Origin: Bathynomus jamesi
Taxonomy: Eukaryota > Arthropoda > Malacostraca > Isopoda > Cirolanidae
Direction of reading: 5' to 3'
DNA length: 64,000 nucleotides
Assembly (NCBI GenBank): GCA_023014485.1
Contig: JAJOZX010001566.1
Span: 412,501-476,500 of the forward strand
Position numbers and translations under genes: made by a program. Of this stretch, positions 1-11,764 are shown piece after piece. Every line of letters begins with the position of its first letter. The first letter of the stretch is position 1. A model generated the notes under the pieces. It ran no database searches. It saw only the letters and a program-made list of their open reading frames with translations, and had not been told where the DNA came from.

Positions 1-863
1 AATGAAAAACCTTCAATACCTGTAGCACATGCCACTGGCCTTAATGAGACTTATGAATCGATGAAACTGCTGCTAAGACTCATCAAATATAAGGACCACA
101 CATGGAATATTTGTGGCGACCTTAAAGTTGTATCATTACTTCTTGGGTTACAGTTGGGCTACACAAAGCATATGTGCTTTTTGTGTCTATGGAACAGCAG
201 AGATGACAAGAACCACTACAAAAAACATGATTGGCCATCTAGAACTGAACATGTTGGTAAATACAATGTGAAACACCCAGCACTTATTGACCCTCAGAAA
301 GTACATCTTCCACCACTTCACATTAAACTTGGCCTTATGAAAAATTTCGTGAAGGGTATGATCATCAAGGTAGTGGTTTCCAATATTTAAAGGATAAATT
401 CAAAGGAATATTGACAGATGCTAAGCTAGAAGCTGGAGTTTTCACTGGACCACAGATCCGCAGTGTCATCCACGACTCATCGTTTCCATCTAACCTAAAT
501 GAGAATGAACTAGGAGCATGGACATCTTTCGTTGAAGTTGTCAAAAATTTTCTTGGAAACCACAAAGCTGAAAACCACCGTAAACTCGTAGAAAACATGC
601 TTAAATCTTATGAAATAATGGGATGCAGAATGTCTTTGAAAATTCATTTTTTACATTCTCATCTTGACTTCTTCCCGGCCAACGTTGGGGCTGTAAGTGA
701 CGAGCATGGTGAGCGCTTCCACCAACAGATCTCAGTTATGGAAAACAGATACCAAGGTAATTTCAACCCAAATATGATGGGAGATTATTGTTGGTTCCTG
801 CAGAAGGAGAGCTCGTCATCCTACAAGCGACAAAGGAAGAGGACACACCAAAGTTTCACTTAA
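1..863 (+). pseudogene. Family A transposase-like protein, C-terminal half, frameshifted
   Basis: The reading frame is already open at base 1 and runs to about 357. It then continues one frame over to the stop at 863, so at least one single-base indel near 357 breaks it. The translated product aligns along its length with the C-terminal part of the 405-residue frame at 49238-50455. Shared motifs are WxICGDLKV, LGYTK, LPPLHIKLG, MKNFVK, GPQIR, KNFLGN, IHFLHSHLDFFP, SDEHGERFHQ and DYCW. In many animal genomes this family is annotated only as uncharacterized protein. I infer it is the transposase of a TIR element because the complete copy lies between inverted repeats. No ATG is needed since the start is off the window. 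Confidence 0.7.
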
Positions 864-1238
864 GAACAGGAATTTGCCTTTCAGTAGTAACAACAAAATA
901 CTAACGCGCTTTGGGTGGATGGTTGGGCGCAGGGGTGGTAACTCCGCCAGCGGAATTCCGCTGTCTGTCTTAAGCCAGAATAAAGGAGGAAAGACATCCC
1001 TGTTCACTAATTATTTAAGTATGCTTAACATAAAACGTGGCACGGAAAAGTAGCTTAGACGGCTTTCGTAATAGAAGCGGGTGAGAAAAAAAATGAAAAA
1101 TAGGGGTTTTCGGTTACACAAAATCTGGACGTGATAGAGAAATTTTGATATCAGATCTGAAATCAGCATCAGCGCTTTAGTAGGAATCAGTAGTTCACGT
1201 GTCTATAACAAAAAAAAGTTGAAATTTGTTGCCTAGTG
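1..1238 (+). mobile_element. Family A DNA transposon, copy 1 (right part, cut by window edge)
   Basis: This is the 3' part of the same element found complete at 48413-50678. It holds the C-terminal coding half (1-863) and a right terminal region (about 1090-1238). The terminal region matches the right end of the complete copy in phrases such as GTGATAGAGAAATT and AAATTTGTT, and it ends in CCTAGTG at 1238, the complement of the CACTAGG start seen at 48413. The right boundary is supported independently: the DNA that follows (1239 onward) is a Tc1-like repeat whose uninterrupted relative lies at 15652-15715. The left end is outside the window. Confidence 0.75.
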
Positions 1239-1290
1239 TTATCAAATAAAAACTATGGAAAAACCGAAGGTGTCTATTGGTGAACCCTTC
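1239..1290. repeat. Tc1-like terminal inverted repeat fragment
   Basis: About 35 bases from 1239 are identical to the reverse complement of 15675-15712, the end of a Tc1-like element. Resemblance fades after the GTGAACCC phrase. Family A copy 1 inserted into this repeat. Confidence 0.6.
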
Positions 1291-1635
1291 GCTCATAAGA
1301 CCGGGAATGAAATTCTGGAGTTTCGGATTCCAAAACTCTCCCATTCTCGAAAATGGGTATCATTGAATTGCTTTGCACCCTCTAAGAATCTTTTCCCTTT
1401 CTGGATGTTATTTTGTTATTGAAAGCGTAATTGCGATTCTAGTTTATTAAGTTATTTTTAGAGTTTAACCAGAGCGGTATTATTAAAGTCATGAAGTGAA
1501 ATACGTCTTTGAATGTCCGTTTTCACTTCGCTGGGTCCTTATTACAGATTTCCGTTACAATCAAATACTTCTTTAGTTTGGAAAGTAATATATATATAAT
1601 ATATATATAATATATATACAGAAAAAGAAGTGTAT

Positions 1636-1684
<49 letters not shown>

Positions 1685-2360
1685 TTCTTTTTCTGTTGCT
1701 TATTTCCCATAAACTTTCCTTATCACTGAGACGAAGATAAGGATTGAACCTAATTGTTGGTTTGAACCTTCTTGTTTGTCACCAATAACCCAGCCATAAA
1801 TATTGATTATTTCACGGAATTATTTTACGAAATATTTCAAACGTCATCCTAATACTAAGAATGATGTTAAATTTTTAATTATTATTGATAAAAATTCAAA
1901 ATTTTATAATTCTTAAAAAACAGGATTGAAATTTTGTATTCTTCATTTTTTTTTTTTTTTGAATCATGGAATTTGGTACTTTGTTTACTAACTATGAAGA
2001 GGCCTTTGAATTAACCTTCGTCACCAATCAATACCATTTCCATCCGAACTGGTATACAACAGTGTTGGTGCCCTTGGTCATCATTCATTACCCGAACGAG
2101 CAAGGAAGATCAGGAGTCAGTCAGGGCAGTCAGTTTGGTCTCAGAAACCGTGAGGGGATGTTGTGTTGCTCATATTTCGACCTCGTCATTTATTTTGCAT
2201 TCTAGAACACTTTACATTATTGGTGAAGAATGATCATGTTGAGTGTGGCAATAAATGGGATGTTGAAGAAGTAGACATGTGGAAATTAAGCCATATTTGC
2301 ACTTTATTTATTTTTTATACCAAATTAAAAAAAAAAAAAAGAGCAAATTTTTTGAGTGAT

Positions 2361-2400
<40 letters not shown>

Positions 2401-2499
2401 TAAATTTATTTTTAAAAGTGTTTTAGTAAAAAATCTGCCAAATTTTTAATTCATTTAAAGAAAAATATAAAACTTTAGCCAACTTTTTATATATATATA
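1291..2499. other. No gene seen; AT-rich with a microsatellite palindrome
   Basis: I recognise no coding, RNA or mobile-element signal here. At 1619-1695 an (AT)n tract is flanked by an inverted repeat (CAGAAAAAGAAGTG and its complement), which gives a long hairpin. A second AT tract lies at 2371-2398 and short A and T runs are common. Open frames near 1966-2366 show no recognisable domain. Confidence 0.5.
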
Positions 2500-2578
2500 C
2501 GGTGAATAAAAAAAGTTCAGCCCGATTTTGGGTAAATTGTGGAAACCCAAAATCTGGCGGAACTTTTTATTCACCCTG
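2500..2578. mobile_element. 79-bp hairpin MITE with TA target duplication
   Basis: The sequence between TA dinucleotides at 2498-2499 and 2579-2580 is almost wholly an inverted repeat. It starts CGGTGAATAAAAA and ends TTTTTATTCACCCTG, with a second inner pair around GATTTTGGGT and ACCCAAAATC. The termini and TA duplication fit a mariner/Tc1-type miniature element. It sits inside an AT tract. Confidence 0.65.
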
Positions 2579-2581
2579 TAG

Positions 2582-2586
<5 letters not shown>

Positions 2587-2619
<33 letters not shown>

Positions 2620-2914
2620 TTAAGTTCAGACGAGATGTTAATTATCAGCGACCAACCAAAAGTTTAATATGGAATACATCTCAATAATAATATTATTATT
2701 ATTATTATTATCATCATTATTATTATTATTATCAAGCATTCATTTGATGGATCATTATTAATTAAATAAACCATTTTTAATCATGAAATCGAAACTGAGA
2801 TTAACAATTAATATTTTCAAGTGTTTTTTATTAATTTTAAATTCACCAAATTTTTGCATCGGTTTCACCAAACTCCAAAATGATGCTAAATCGAACGCTC
2901 TGGACGCAAGTAAG

Positions 2915-2952
<38 letters not shown>
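2587..2952. repeat. Microsatellite cluster: (TA)n and (TTA/ATT)n
   Basis: (TA)n at about 2587-2618, (ATT)n at 2688-2732 with a CATC interruption, and (TTA)n at 2916-2951. Open frames over this interval on both strands are low-complexity runs of Ile, Leu or Asn and are not credible genes. Confidence 0.9.
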
Positions 2953-3193
2953 TGCTAAGATGTTACATTTTATATTTTTACCCAAAATTCTTTTTTTCAT
3001 TTTTCTTACGACATATTTTCGTCCATTTCCTGTCGTATATTTGGTCACACGTTGTCGGCTCTCGACTTAAGTGAAGAAATTATTTTTGAGAAAAGCGCAT
3101 CAAAATTTTGAGTGGGATCATTAAGGAAAAATCTACGGACATTTAACATAGATTTATTTATTTATTTTTTTTTTTTGACTGGTAATTCTAAAT

Positions 3194-3252
<59 letters not shown>

Positions 3253-3813
3253 TTGGTTACACATTTTGTATTTTCATTTGTGGATGGCGACATTTTAAAC
3301 ATAATTAACTTAATTTAATGTAGCCAAACCTACTCTTCATTATATCTCCTTATTTCATTATATTTAATGATTTTTAGTAAAACAACAGTGTGAAACTATG
3401 GCGACACTGCTAACATTTTTAAATGTTATATCCTTAACATTGTCGCGGTTTAGTAAGGCATCTAAGAACTCGCACACACAGACACAGATTTGTATAATCA
3501 ATTTTGCTAAAATAACTTTACATTTTAGATGGAATATTTCAACATTTCCCGTTATGAATTAGTAAATTTAAACCATTTTTACGCTTTGGGTAAAAGAAAC
3601 CGCATTAAATGAAGCCTTTGGGAGCTCGAAATGGAAAGGATTTTGTACAGAAATAATTCAAAGAAATCCGCGGATTTGCAGAGAATTAAAAAAAAAGAAG
3701 CCGTTCCTCAACTCACCTGAAAGTTTTAAAGGATTTTAACACTGATATACATATAGTTCGTTGATGAATTTCAATTCGCTTGCTTTTTTTCCTTCATATA
3801 TACATATAGCGTG

Positions 3814-3877
<64 letters not shown>

Positions 3878-5060
3878 ATATATTAAGTTTTAGTAAAACA
3901 AAGTCTTCACCATTCTCTGAACATCATTTCTCCTATACACCCATTTAGGATATAAGCAGCTCGCATCATCATTGCTAAATATACAAAGGGTTAACGCACT
4001 AACGAGGCTTCCGTGTGTAGCTCATTACTAATGCTTTGAATTATGATACTCCATAATTCCTTCATGCGCGATTGCTGTCAGATGCAGTGCGAATATTCCT
4101 CGTTCAGGTCTGGGTGCATGATTTATCAGGATCAAGATGCACCGAGAGTTTTGTTCATTCCCCGAGACTACATAAATGTATATGGTGATATCTGTTTTAT
4201 TAAAACTACATTCATTTTAGAGACTTCTTCTACGCGATGTAAAGTCATCAAAGTGTCACGAATAATTGTAACCTTTCCGTTTATACAAGCCTGAATATTG
4301 GTTGTACATTTATTTAAAATGATACGATGTTAATTTTTATTTTTAAATTCATTAAAAAAAAAGAAAATTAAGATATTAGGACTGTAAGAGGTGTGTCGCT
4401 GGTTCGCTCCTAGCCGCTAGGATCGGGTGAAATTAAATTAGCCGCTTACTGTTTCTGCTCTGGTTCATGCGACCCTTGGGACATACTCAGTTACTCACCC
4501 CAACGTAGTGGGGAAATGAGCTCCTTGGAAATTATCTTTTATACAATATCCAAAAATCTGTATCTAATGAAAATGACATGAATTCATTAATTATAATGGA
4601 AATTACATTAATTAATTTAGTAATTAATGATAAGACACCAAGTTAATTAAGTTAATTAACGTAATTTGAAGTGAATGGAGAACAACGAAAACATATATTA
4701 TTATCATATAGCTCCAGAAATAAATTTATTTTCCACTGGATAAAGAATTTTTCGATGTATTTGTATAGAGAAGCTTTCCGGATACTGTGTACACAACAAA
4801 ATAATTAATCCCGAAGTCAAACAACGTCCGTATAGTAATCAATCTTACGTAACAAATTTTTTTTTCTTTTTTTTTCTTTTTGATCAATCAATTTATCACG
4901 AATTCTTTATCATAAAAGTAAAAAATAGCTCTCAAAGTCGTAAATATTATTTAGTTTTTGTGATCAGTTTATTTTTAATTGGAATCGGTAACGTAAATTA
5001 CGTTCCGGTTCGTATAAAAGCAAGAAGTTCGTAAGAGAATGAAAGCTAGAAATAATTACC
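2953..5060. other. No gene seen; two (CA)n tracts
   Basis: (CA)n tracts occupy about 3197-3250 and 3820-3872. The rest is AT-rich without a domain-bearing frame. Around 4390-4530 a patch with a GGTTCGCTCC pol III B-box-like phrase could be a decayed tRNA SINE, but I cannot place an A box. I see nothing else. Confidence 0.45.
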
Positions 5061-5066
5061 GCTGTT

Positions 5067-5215
5067 AAGAGCCCAGTAAAGCCAAAAGCTTAAGGGCCAA
5101 ATTATATTAAATAAATAGTCCAGATTCACAGTTATTTATGTCATTGTATATCTTAAAAGTACTTGTATTTATTTTACTAATTAATAATTATTACTAATAA
5201 AAGTTATTCAATTCA
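5067..5215 (+). repeat. Dispersed repeat, copy 1 (pair with 6133-6275)
   Basis: It begins GAGCCCAGTAAAGCC and carries TAAGGGCCA, then AT-rich sequence containing ATAAA. The same order of phrases recurs at 6133-6275. No ends or coding signal identify its class; it may be the 3' tail of a retroelement. Confidence 0.45.
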
Positions 5216-5321
5216 ATTCAATGACAGTAATTACTGTCTGGTATGTATGTTTTCAACCTTATGTAGTTATTATAAACCTTTGTTTTCTTGTTATTAGACA
5301 CGCACACACACACATATATAT

Positions 5322-5506
5322 ATGGGATGAATTTCACAATTAAACACGTGAAATGAATGAATGCTGCAAACCCACAAGGAAAAGAAAAAAAACGATTCCA
5401 AGGCCTTTCGTGTATTCAGAGCTACACCTCGTCAGGGAATGACGAGGTGTAGCTCTGAATACACGAAAGGCCTGGAATCGTTTTTCTTTTTCCTTGTGGG
5501 TTTGCA
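5322..5506. mobile_element. Penelope-like element terminal hairpin
   Basis: This matches the outer end of the longer Penelope-like copy at 56071-56727. The two arms (about 5362-5437 and 5437-5506) are near-perfect inverted repeats whose tip is CCTCGTCA / TGACGAGG. The left end (GGGATGAATTTCAC) abuts an (AT)n tract, as does the same end in the longer copy. No coding sequence remains. Confidence 0.6.
5394..5441 (-). ncRNA. Hammerhead-like ribozyme in Penelope terminal repeat
   Basis: Read on the minus strand: a helix I strand CATTCC, core CTGACGA, a helix II with GTGTA and TACAC arms, GAAA, a minimal self-complementary helix III (AGGCCT), then T and the helix I partner GGAATC. One unpaired G lies at the base of helix II. 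Hammerheads with very short helix III are known from Penelope-like elements. The opposite arm (5437-5482) lacks the core C and one T before GGAATC, so it should be inactive. Confidence 0.55.
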
Positions 5507-5515
5507 GCACACACT

Positions 5516-5517
<2 letters not shown>

Positions 5518-5557
<40 letters not shown>

Positions 5558-5817
5558 AAGTGGTGATGTTTGTCTGTCTGTCCTATGTTTATTTATACAA
5601 GCCTAAACGGCTATGGTAATGTACCCTGGCCTGGTAAAGTAGAGAGTTGGTTTCTTTCGCTCTCCACATAACTAGGTAGTTCCGACTCATGTGGTAATGT
5701 TCTGAGCCTGGCGTCGTCTTTTATATATATTAATTAAACTACAAAACTTAAACGTTAATCCCAACATTGTGTAAACCAGCATAGCTGTAATGTATGTATG
5801 TAATGTGGTCCTTCTGA

Positions 5818-5858
<41 letters not shown>

Positions 5859-5860
5859 TA
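5518..5860. repeat. (TA)n and (ATT)n tracts flanking a LINE scrap
   Basis: (TA)n at about 5521-5551 and (ATT)n at 5818-5857. Confidence 0.85.
5624..5724 (-). pseudogene. LINE B 3' end fragment
   Basis: About 100 bases resemble the 3' coding end of LINE B as seen at 57560-57665 (the region encoding the C-terminal PGYVR-like segment and TSPGQ). Shared phrases include GAGTTGGTTTCTT and CTCTCCAC. It is heavily diverged and truncated on both sides. Confidence 0.5.
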
Positions 5861-6132
5861 GAAATGTTATCTTATAAGGAAGAGTGGACCAAAGATCTGA
5901 ATATTATTTTATTTGTGTAAGAGACGTTTCGGAAATTCTCTGTCCATGTTCAGTGTCTATAAAAAAGCTTAAATATAGTCAAGATTATCCAGTATAGAAC
6001 TTTTAATAGCATTTAAAAACTGAAGGTTTATTAATACTGAAACTGAAAATGGTAAAAGAAGTTAATAAAAAAGTTAGGATTCAAATACAGTATTAAAACT
6101 GAAAACTAATATTATACGTTATCTTTAATTAA

Positions 6133-6275
6133 CCTGTGAGCCCAGTAAAGCCTAAATCATAAGGGCCATACTAAATAAAATAAATGGTTGAATTAATAAT
6201 CATTTATTCTACGTTAAAGTTATTGTAACATGTTAAATATTGTTATATTGTTATATTTATTTTATCAATAAAGTA
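6133..6275 (+). repeat. Dispersed repeat, copy 2 (pair with 5067-5215)
   Basis: It carries the same opening (GAGCCCAGTAAAGCC, then TAAGGGCCA) and a similar AT-rich tail ending near an ATAAA-like signal. Class unknown. Confidence 0.45.
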
Positions 6276-7052
6276 TTTAAAATATATGAAATGAGCGTTA
6301 CAATACCGAAATATAATAGAAAGTTACCGTACATTGTCCAATGATTTTCAATATTAAATACAGTTAAAACAGTATAATGTAGTGTTAAATAATAAAATTG
6401 GTGCATATTTACCAAAATGGGTATAAACTATTGCAGGTAGAAAATAAACCAAAGATTTAACATAACTATATGGAGTCTTTGAAAAGGGAAGTGTAGTATC
6501 AACAGATAAAGATATGCTAGGAACTTTTGGACATTATGCAATTATGTGGTTGAAAGAGTTTAGTTGGTTGTTTGACCCCTACTACAACGCTCTTCATCCA
6601 ACTGAGGGCAATGAGACGAGCCAAATATATTACGTCCAGCGAGTTCGTCACTGCACCCCTCTTCCCATTTCCTTGACTGGCTTGGGACAGTCAATGGCGC
6701 AGTTATGATGTTTTGCTCAAGAATTACTGGAATACGGAGGGTGGAGAGAGAGGGTGATTGAGTGACGGATTTGGAAGGTTCGTGAAATGGGATGGAAGTC
6801 CTGCTTTAGATTACTTTCGTGCCCATTCACCCTTAATTTAAGTTGGTGGCATGAGATGCTCATGTATTTTGTTGATCAGGGAACATCTTTTAACTAAATA
6901 GATTGTGAATAACGTAAGAGATTGACCATCATTCGTCAGGAGTGAAGTATAGGATATAATGCTTTGAATATTAACCCATCCGACACAATGATGATGTAGG
7001 GCGTATGTCATATATCGTGCAGACTCTACTTACAGGTAGACTTTTGAGACAC
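6276..7052. other. No gene recognised
   Basis: This is mixed sequence up to the hAT1 target site. A 64-codon frame at 6514-6708 has no domain I recognise. Near 7030-7050 the flank contains GGTAGACTT, answered by AAGTCTACC at about 15140 on the far side of hAT1. hAT1 may therefore have landed in a small inverted-repeat element. Confidence 0.35.
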
Positions 7053-10000
7053 CTTGTAGTCAGTGGCGTACTAAGGGAGGTGCGATGGGGGGCGGTCCGC
7101 CCCGGGTGACAGCCAGGAGGGGGGTGTCATCGGGAGAGTTGAAATACCAGTACAAGTTTTCAAACCAAATGAAAAATTCGCCAAAGTAAGAAAAAAATTT
7201 AAAAATGTTCAAACTATTACAACTTAATGTTAATTTCCACTGTAAAATAATTTTTTATTTTTATTGGCAATACAAAATTTACAAACGAAAAATTAAATAT
7301 TTGATAAAAATTACATCGAAAGCCGAACGTTTGTTGACGTTTTAGTCATCAGTTTGTTGAGCATAGCCAGCTGGCTGCAACTGACATTCCAAGTCTTGTT
7401 CACTTGACACTGATGAAACATACCTCATGTATGTGGAGTCAGAAATAATTATGATAAAGCATAAAGTGCTGGTATTTATAACAATATCATGGTACTTATA
7501 CCAGTGTCCAGTAATTTTTGACAATGTGGTATCATAATGATGTTTAAGTGTTTATAAATGATAATTAATGATAATTAATAATTATAATAATAATGATAAT
7601 TAATTGTCTCTGCTTGTCTGGGTTGATAATTTCTGATAACTCAATGGGTATCTGGTTGGAAAAAGTTTCAGAACCACTTGTTTGAAGCTTTTCTGTTGTA
7701 ATAAATTTTTTTTACTTCTTTATTTACTGGATATACTGTTAATTTTCATTTTGTCAGTGGTCTAGTTATTTGTGAGTAATGCTCATAGTTTTCTGCATTT
7801 TTAGGAGTCGTGTTTGCACTTAACCTCCCCCCACCAAAAATAATAATAATCACGGACAATTTGTTCAGTTAATGTATTTCAAGTCATAATAGTTCACAAA
7901 AAGGACATATCATCAGCAAACAAAGGAAACCTCATGGAATTGGTAGAGTTGCTGTCAAATTATGAGCCAGTTTTGAAAGAACATTTTGTAAGGATTAAGC
8001 ATCCTATTCCATCTGGGAGGAGAGTGGCTTCGTATTTATCTCCAAAGATTCAGAATGAGTTCATTTGCCTTTTGGGGAATTACATCAAAGAGAAAATAGC
8101 GGCTGATATCAAGAAAGCAAAGTATTTTGGGATTCTTTTTGACAGTGCTCCTGATGTGTCCCACACTGATCAGATGTGTGAAGTGATCAGATGCGTCCAT
8201 ATTGAATGTGACAAAGTTGAAGTAAAGGAATCATTCTTGGGCTTCTTCCCTATTGCCGGAAAGACTGCTGCTGAGCTCACAGGGGATATCCTGAGACATC
8301 TGAAGGGAGATGGACTGGACATAAACCTGTGCCGTGGTCAAGGATATGACAACGCTGCAACTATGGCTGGGATTCATGGTGGTGTTCAAGTCAAAGATCA
8401 AAGAGATTAATCCCAAGGCTTTGTTTGTGCTTTGTGCAAATCATTCTCTGAACCTTTGCGGAGTGCACTCATTTGGAAGCGTTTCTTCATGTGTGACTTT
8501 TTTTGGAACCTTGGAGAGAGTCTATTCCTTCTTTTCAGTCTCAACTCATCGATGGGAAGTGCTGATGAAGAATATAGGCATGACAGTCTAAAGACTTTCC
8601 CAGACAAGATGGAGTGCTCATTATGACGCTGTGAAACCAGTGAAGGCAAATTTTGAATAGCTGACCTCAACCCTTGAAGTACTGTGCGATCCCAAAGAAA
8701 ATGTGGACACAAGAGGATCAGCTCAGATTTTGCTGTCTGCTGTATGTGATTTCTCTTTTTTGCGTTACCTTTGTTTCTGGTGTGTGAAGTCCTGGAAGAA
8801 ATTAATCTCACACAACAGTATTTGCAAACAGTTGGAATCAGCCTTGAAAAGTGCATTGTGAAGCTCCAAGCTCTAAAACTGTTTCTTGAAGATCAGCGCA
8901 ATGAAATTGTGGAGAGGGCCATTCGTTATGCAACTACAAAGTGTGAGGACATGGACATTTCTATGTAGGGATGCACCGGATATCCGGTATATATCCGGTA
9001 GCCGGCCTATCCGTCCCCTTTTTACTATCCGGCCGGATAGCCAGATAATTAATTAAATATAAAATAGGAAATTCAAAGAGAACAAATTGAAAAGTAATGT
9101 TTATTTAACCAAAAATGGCACTTACAAATTTTTCCAAGAATAAAACAAATTCCAATTTTCAATTTCATTTAAACAGCATGGTCGATGACGACAGTGAAAG
9201 TAATTACTAGTTAACCTAACCTACTCAGTACGGTACTGAGTCTGAAACTCAATCATTGCCATCATAGATTTACTGTGATTCCGATAGCTTACGATTTTTC
9301 ATAATGAAAAGCAAACGCTCTGCATTACATGGCAAAAGTCTGTTTCTATTTTCTGTATATATATGTCCAGCAGCGCTGAACAAACGTTCAGAGCAAACAG
9401 AACTTGGTGGAGCACTTAGATACTTTACAGCTAGTGATTTGAGCTTTGGGTATTGAGAACAATTATTGCGCCACCACTCTATTTGGTCCTTCTCCCTAGG
9501 CCACAGGGGCTCAATTAGATATTTTTCTATTTCGGCTTTAATGAGTGCCGTCTTACTCTTACTCTTCTTAGGTTTTTTCCACAAGAGCAGAACCAGAAGC
9601 TCCTGGTGACGTCATGTCAATATTGATTTCTAGGCTACTGATTTCTGCCTCATTAGACTCGTCTAACTGGTTCGAAATGTTGGTCATTGAAACATCTGGG
9701 AGGCATTCTCCAACATCAGTTTCGCTGCCGCTGGTGTCGGTTTCTTGCTTTGACTCTCTTCCAACTATTTGATCAAAGCATTCCCAAATGTCCTCATGAG
9801 TTTCCGTTAAGAGACTGCTGCTTGAGTGTGGTTTTTCTTTTCCTTGTTCTTTTTTAGAAGTGGTCTGAATGTTTTCAGCGGAACGAATGCTTTTCTCACT
9901 TTCAATTATTTCGTCTACCACTAATTTTTTTGCTTCATTTTCATCCTTGAGAAATTTAGTCTTGAATCTGGGGTCCAATAGAGTGGCAATTACAAAGCAC

Positions 10001-11039
10001 CTCTTGCTCACCACACTGTTATCATGACAATAGAACCTTTTTTCCACTGCCTTTTTCAGCTCTTCTTTCATTGTTTGTACTCCTGAGTCCTTCAGCCGCT
10101 TTGAGAGGTAGGAGTGCAGAGTTGCAACTGCAGGAATTACATAGCTTACTTTCTCCTGGTCTGCACTGGCCTGTTTTGTCATTTCATCAAACGGTTTCAA
10201 CACCCTAATGACGTTTTCAATCAAAGCAAACTCGTATGCAGCCAGGATTGGAATATCATTTTCAGCTGCATATGCTGTCACTGCCTGTCTCTGTTCATGT
10301 AGTCGTTGCAGCATGTAGTATGTTGAATTCCATCGTGTAGTAACATCTTGAATGAGCTTATGAGTTGGGAGTTTTAAGTTTTCTTGAATTAGTTTGAGTT
10401 TAGTACATCCAATTGTAGAATGGTTGAAATGGCTGACTATTTTCTTCGATGTTGCAATGATGTCAGCAATTGACCGTTGTAACAAAATGGCATCTTGCAC
10501 AACCAATTGAAGAGTATGTATGAAGCAGCTAACGCCCTGTGCTGGTGTCAGTCCTGTAAGCAAAAAGAAGATTTTTAATATAGAATAAGTTTGATTAGAT
10601 TTGTTTACTGTGTAATGTAGTTAGCTTCTGAGTCGTATTTTACAAATATGGTGATTCATTGCGAGCATATTCTAACCATGTGACTGACTAGCATAATAGC
10701 ATTGTGTAGTATAGCTGTCTGGCATTTACCACATATATAGGTAGCTATAGGTCTGATGTAGCTAAACCCCCATGGAGGCAGTCCTAAAACCTAACTGTGA
10801 AAAATTTTGTGTTTGGAATAAGCCACCCTGGTTCCATCCAGATTAATAACTGAAACCAGAATAATAACAGGTCTAACTGCTAGCTAAGGGTAGAACTGGT
10901 GAAGGCATCAGACTAACTTAATGTAGCTAATGTATTAGCTAATTTTAAGGAGCAGCAACCCGCGCTGACAATAATGTGGATACTGTATTATTATATTATT
11001 ATATGTTATATGGATACTGTATTATTATATGTTATATAT

Positions 11040-11764
11040 GGGTTGGGTACGATTCGATGTGGCCGACTCGATGCGACCCAACTCGATGTGGCCGACTCGA
11101 TGTCAGGACAACTCGATGTCAAGCCAAGTCGATGCCAAACAGTGTTGTAGTCGAGTCTGAAGCCAAGACCGAGGCCGAGTTCAATAATTACCTAACCTTA
11201 CCTAACCTTACCTAACCTACCTAACCTAACCTACCTTACCTAACCTTACCTTACCTAACCTTACCTAACCTAACCTTACCTAACCTACCTAACCTAACCT
11301 ACCTACCTAACCTTACCTTACCTACCTAACTTTACCTAACCAAACCTTACCTACCCTACCTACCCTACCTTACCTAACCTACCTAACCTACCTAACCTAA
11401 CCTTACCTAACCTACCTACCCTACCTACCCCACCTTACCCTACCTTACCTTACCTTACCTAACCTTACCTAACCTACCTAACCTAACCTACCTACCTAAC
11501 CTACCTACCTACCTTACCTTACCTAACCTTACCTACCCTACCTACCCTACCTTACCTACCTTACCTAGCCTTAATTATTTTTTATGCTTTACTTTTTCTT
11601 CTTAAAATACCCTTAAAAGATAATAAAGCACAATATGCTTCGACTTGGTCTGGCATCGACTTGGCCTGGCATCGACTTGGCTTGACATCGAGTTGTCCTG
11701 ACATCGAGTCGGCCACATCGAGTTGGGTCGCATCGAGTCGGCCACGTCGAATTGTCCCATCCCC
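11040..11764. mobile_element. Foldback element with telomere-like core, in hAT2 intron 2
   Basis: The arms of about 110-150 bp are inverted repeats built from short reiterated phrases (CGATGTGGCCGACT, AACTCGATGTC, AAGTCGATGCC). The left arm starts GGGTTGGGTACGA, and the complement of the right end is GGGGATGGGACAA. Flanks TTATATAT (11032-11039) and TTATATGT (11765-11772) fit an 8-bp duplication with one change. The interior is the pentamer array described separately. No coding sequence was found. The 8-bp duplication suggests mobilisation by a hAT-type transposase. Confidence 0.65.
11185..11572 (+). repeat. Interstitial telomere-like array (CCTAA/CCTTA/CCTAC)n
   Basis: About 390 bases of degenerate pentamers CCTAA, CCTTA and CCTAC in one orientation, related to the arthropod telomere repeat TTAGG read on the minus strand. 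It lies entirely inside the foldback at 11040-11764. Confidence 0.85.

Noticed and set aside
2758..3074. Overlapping open frames on both strands
   Set aside because: They run through (TTA)n repeats and translate to Ile, Leu or Asn homopolymers, with no domain.
5910..5990. GAAACGT-containing phrase like those near 15105 and 28770, thought to be Penelope 3' ends
   Set aside because: The shared words are short and no protein or terminal structure supports the assignment.
11185..11572. True telomere or chromosome end
   Set aside because: The pentamers are degenerate, confined within the foldback arms, and flanked on both sides by hAT2 sequence.
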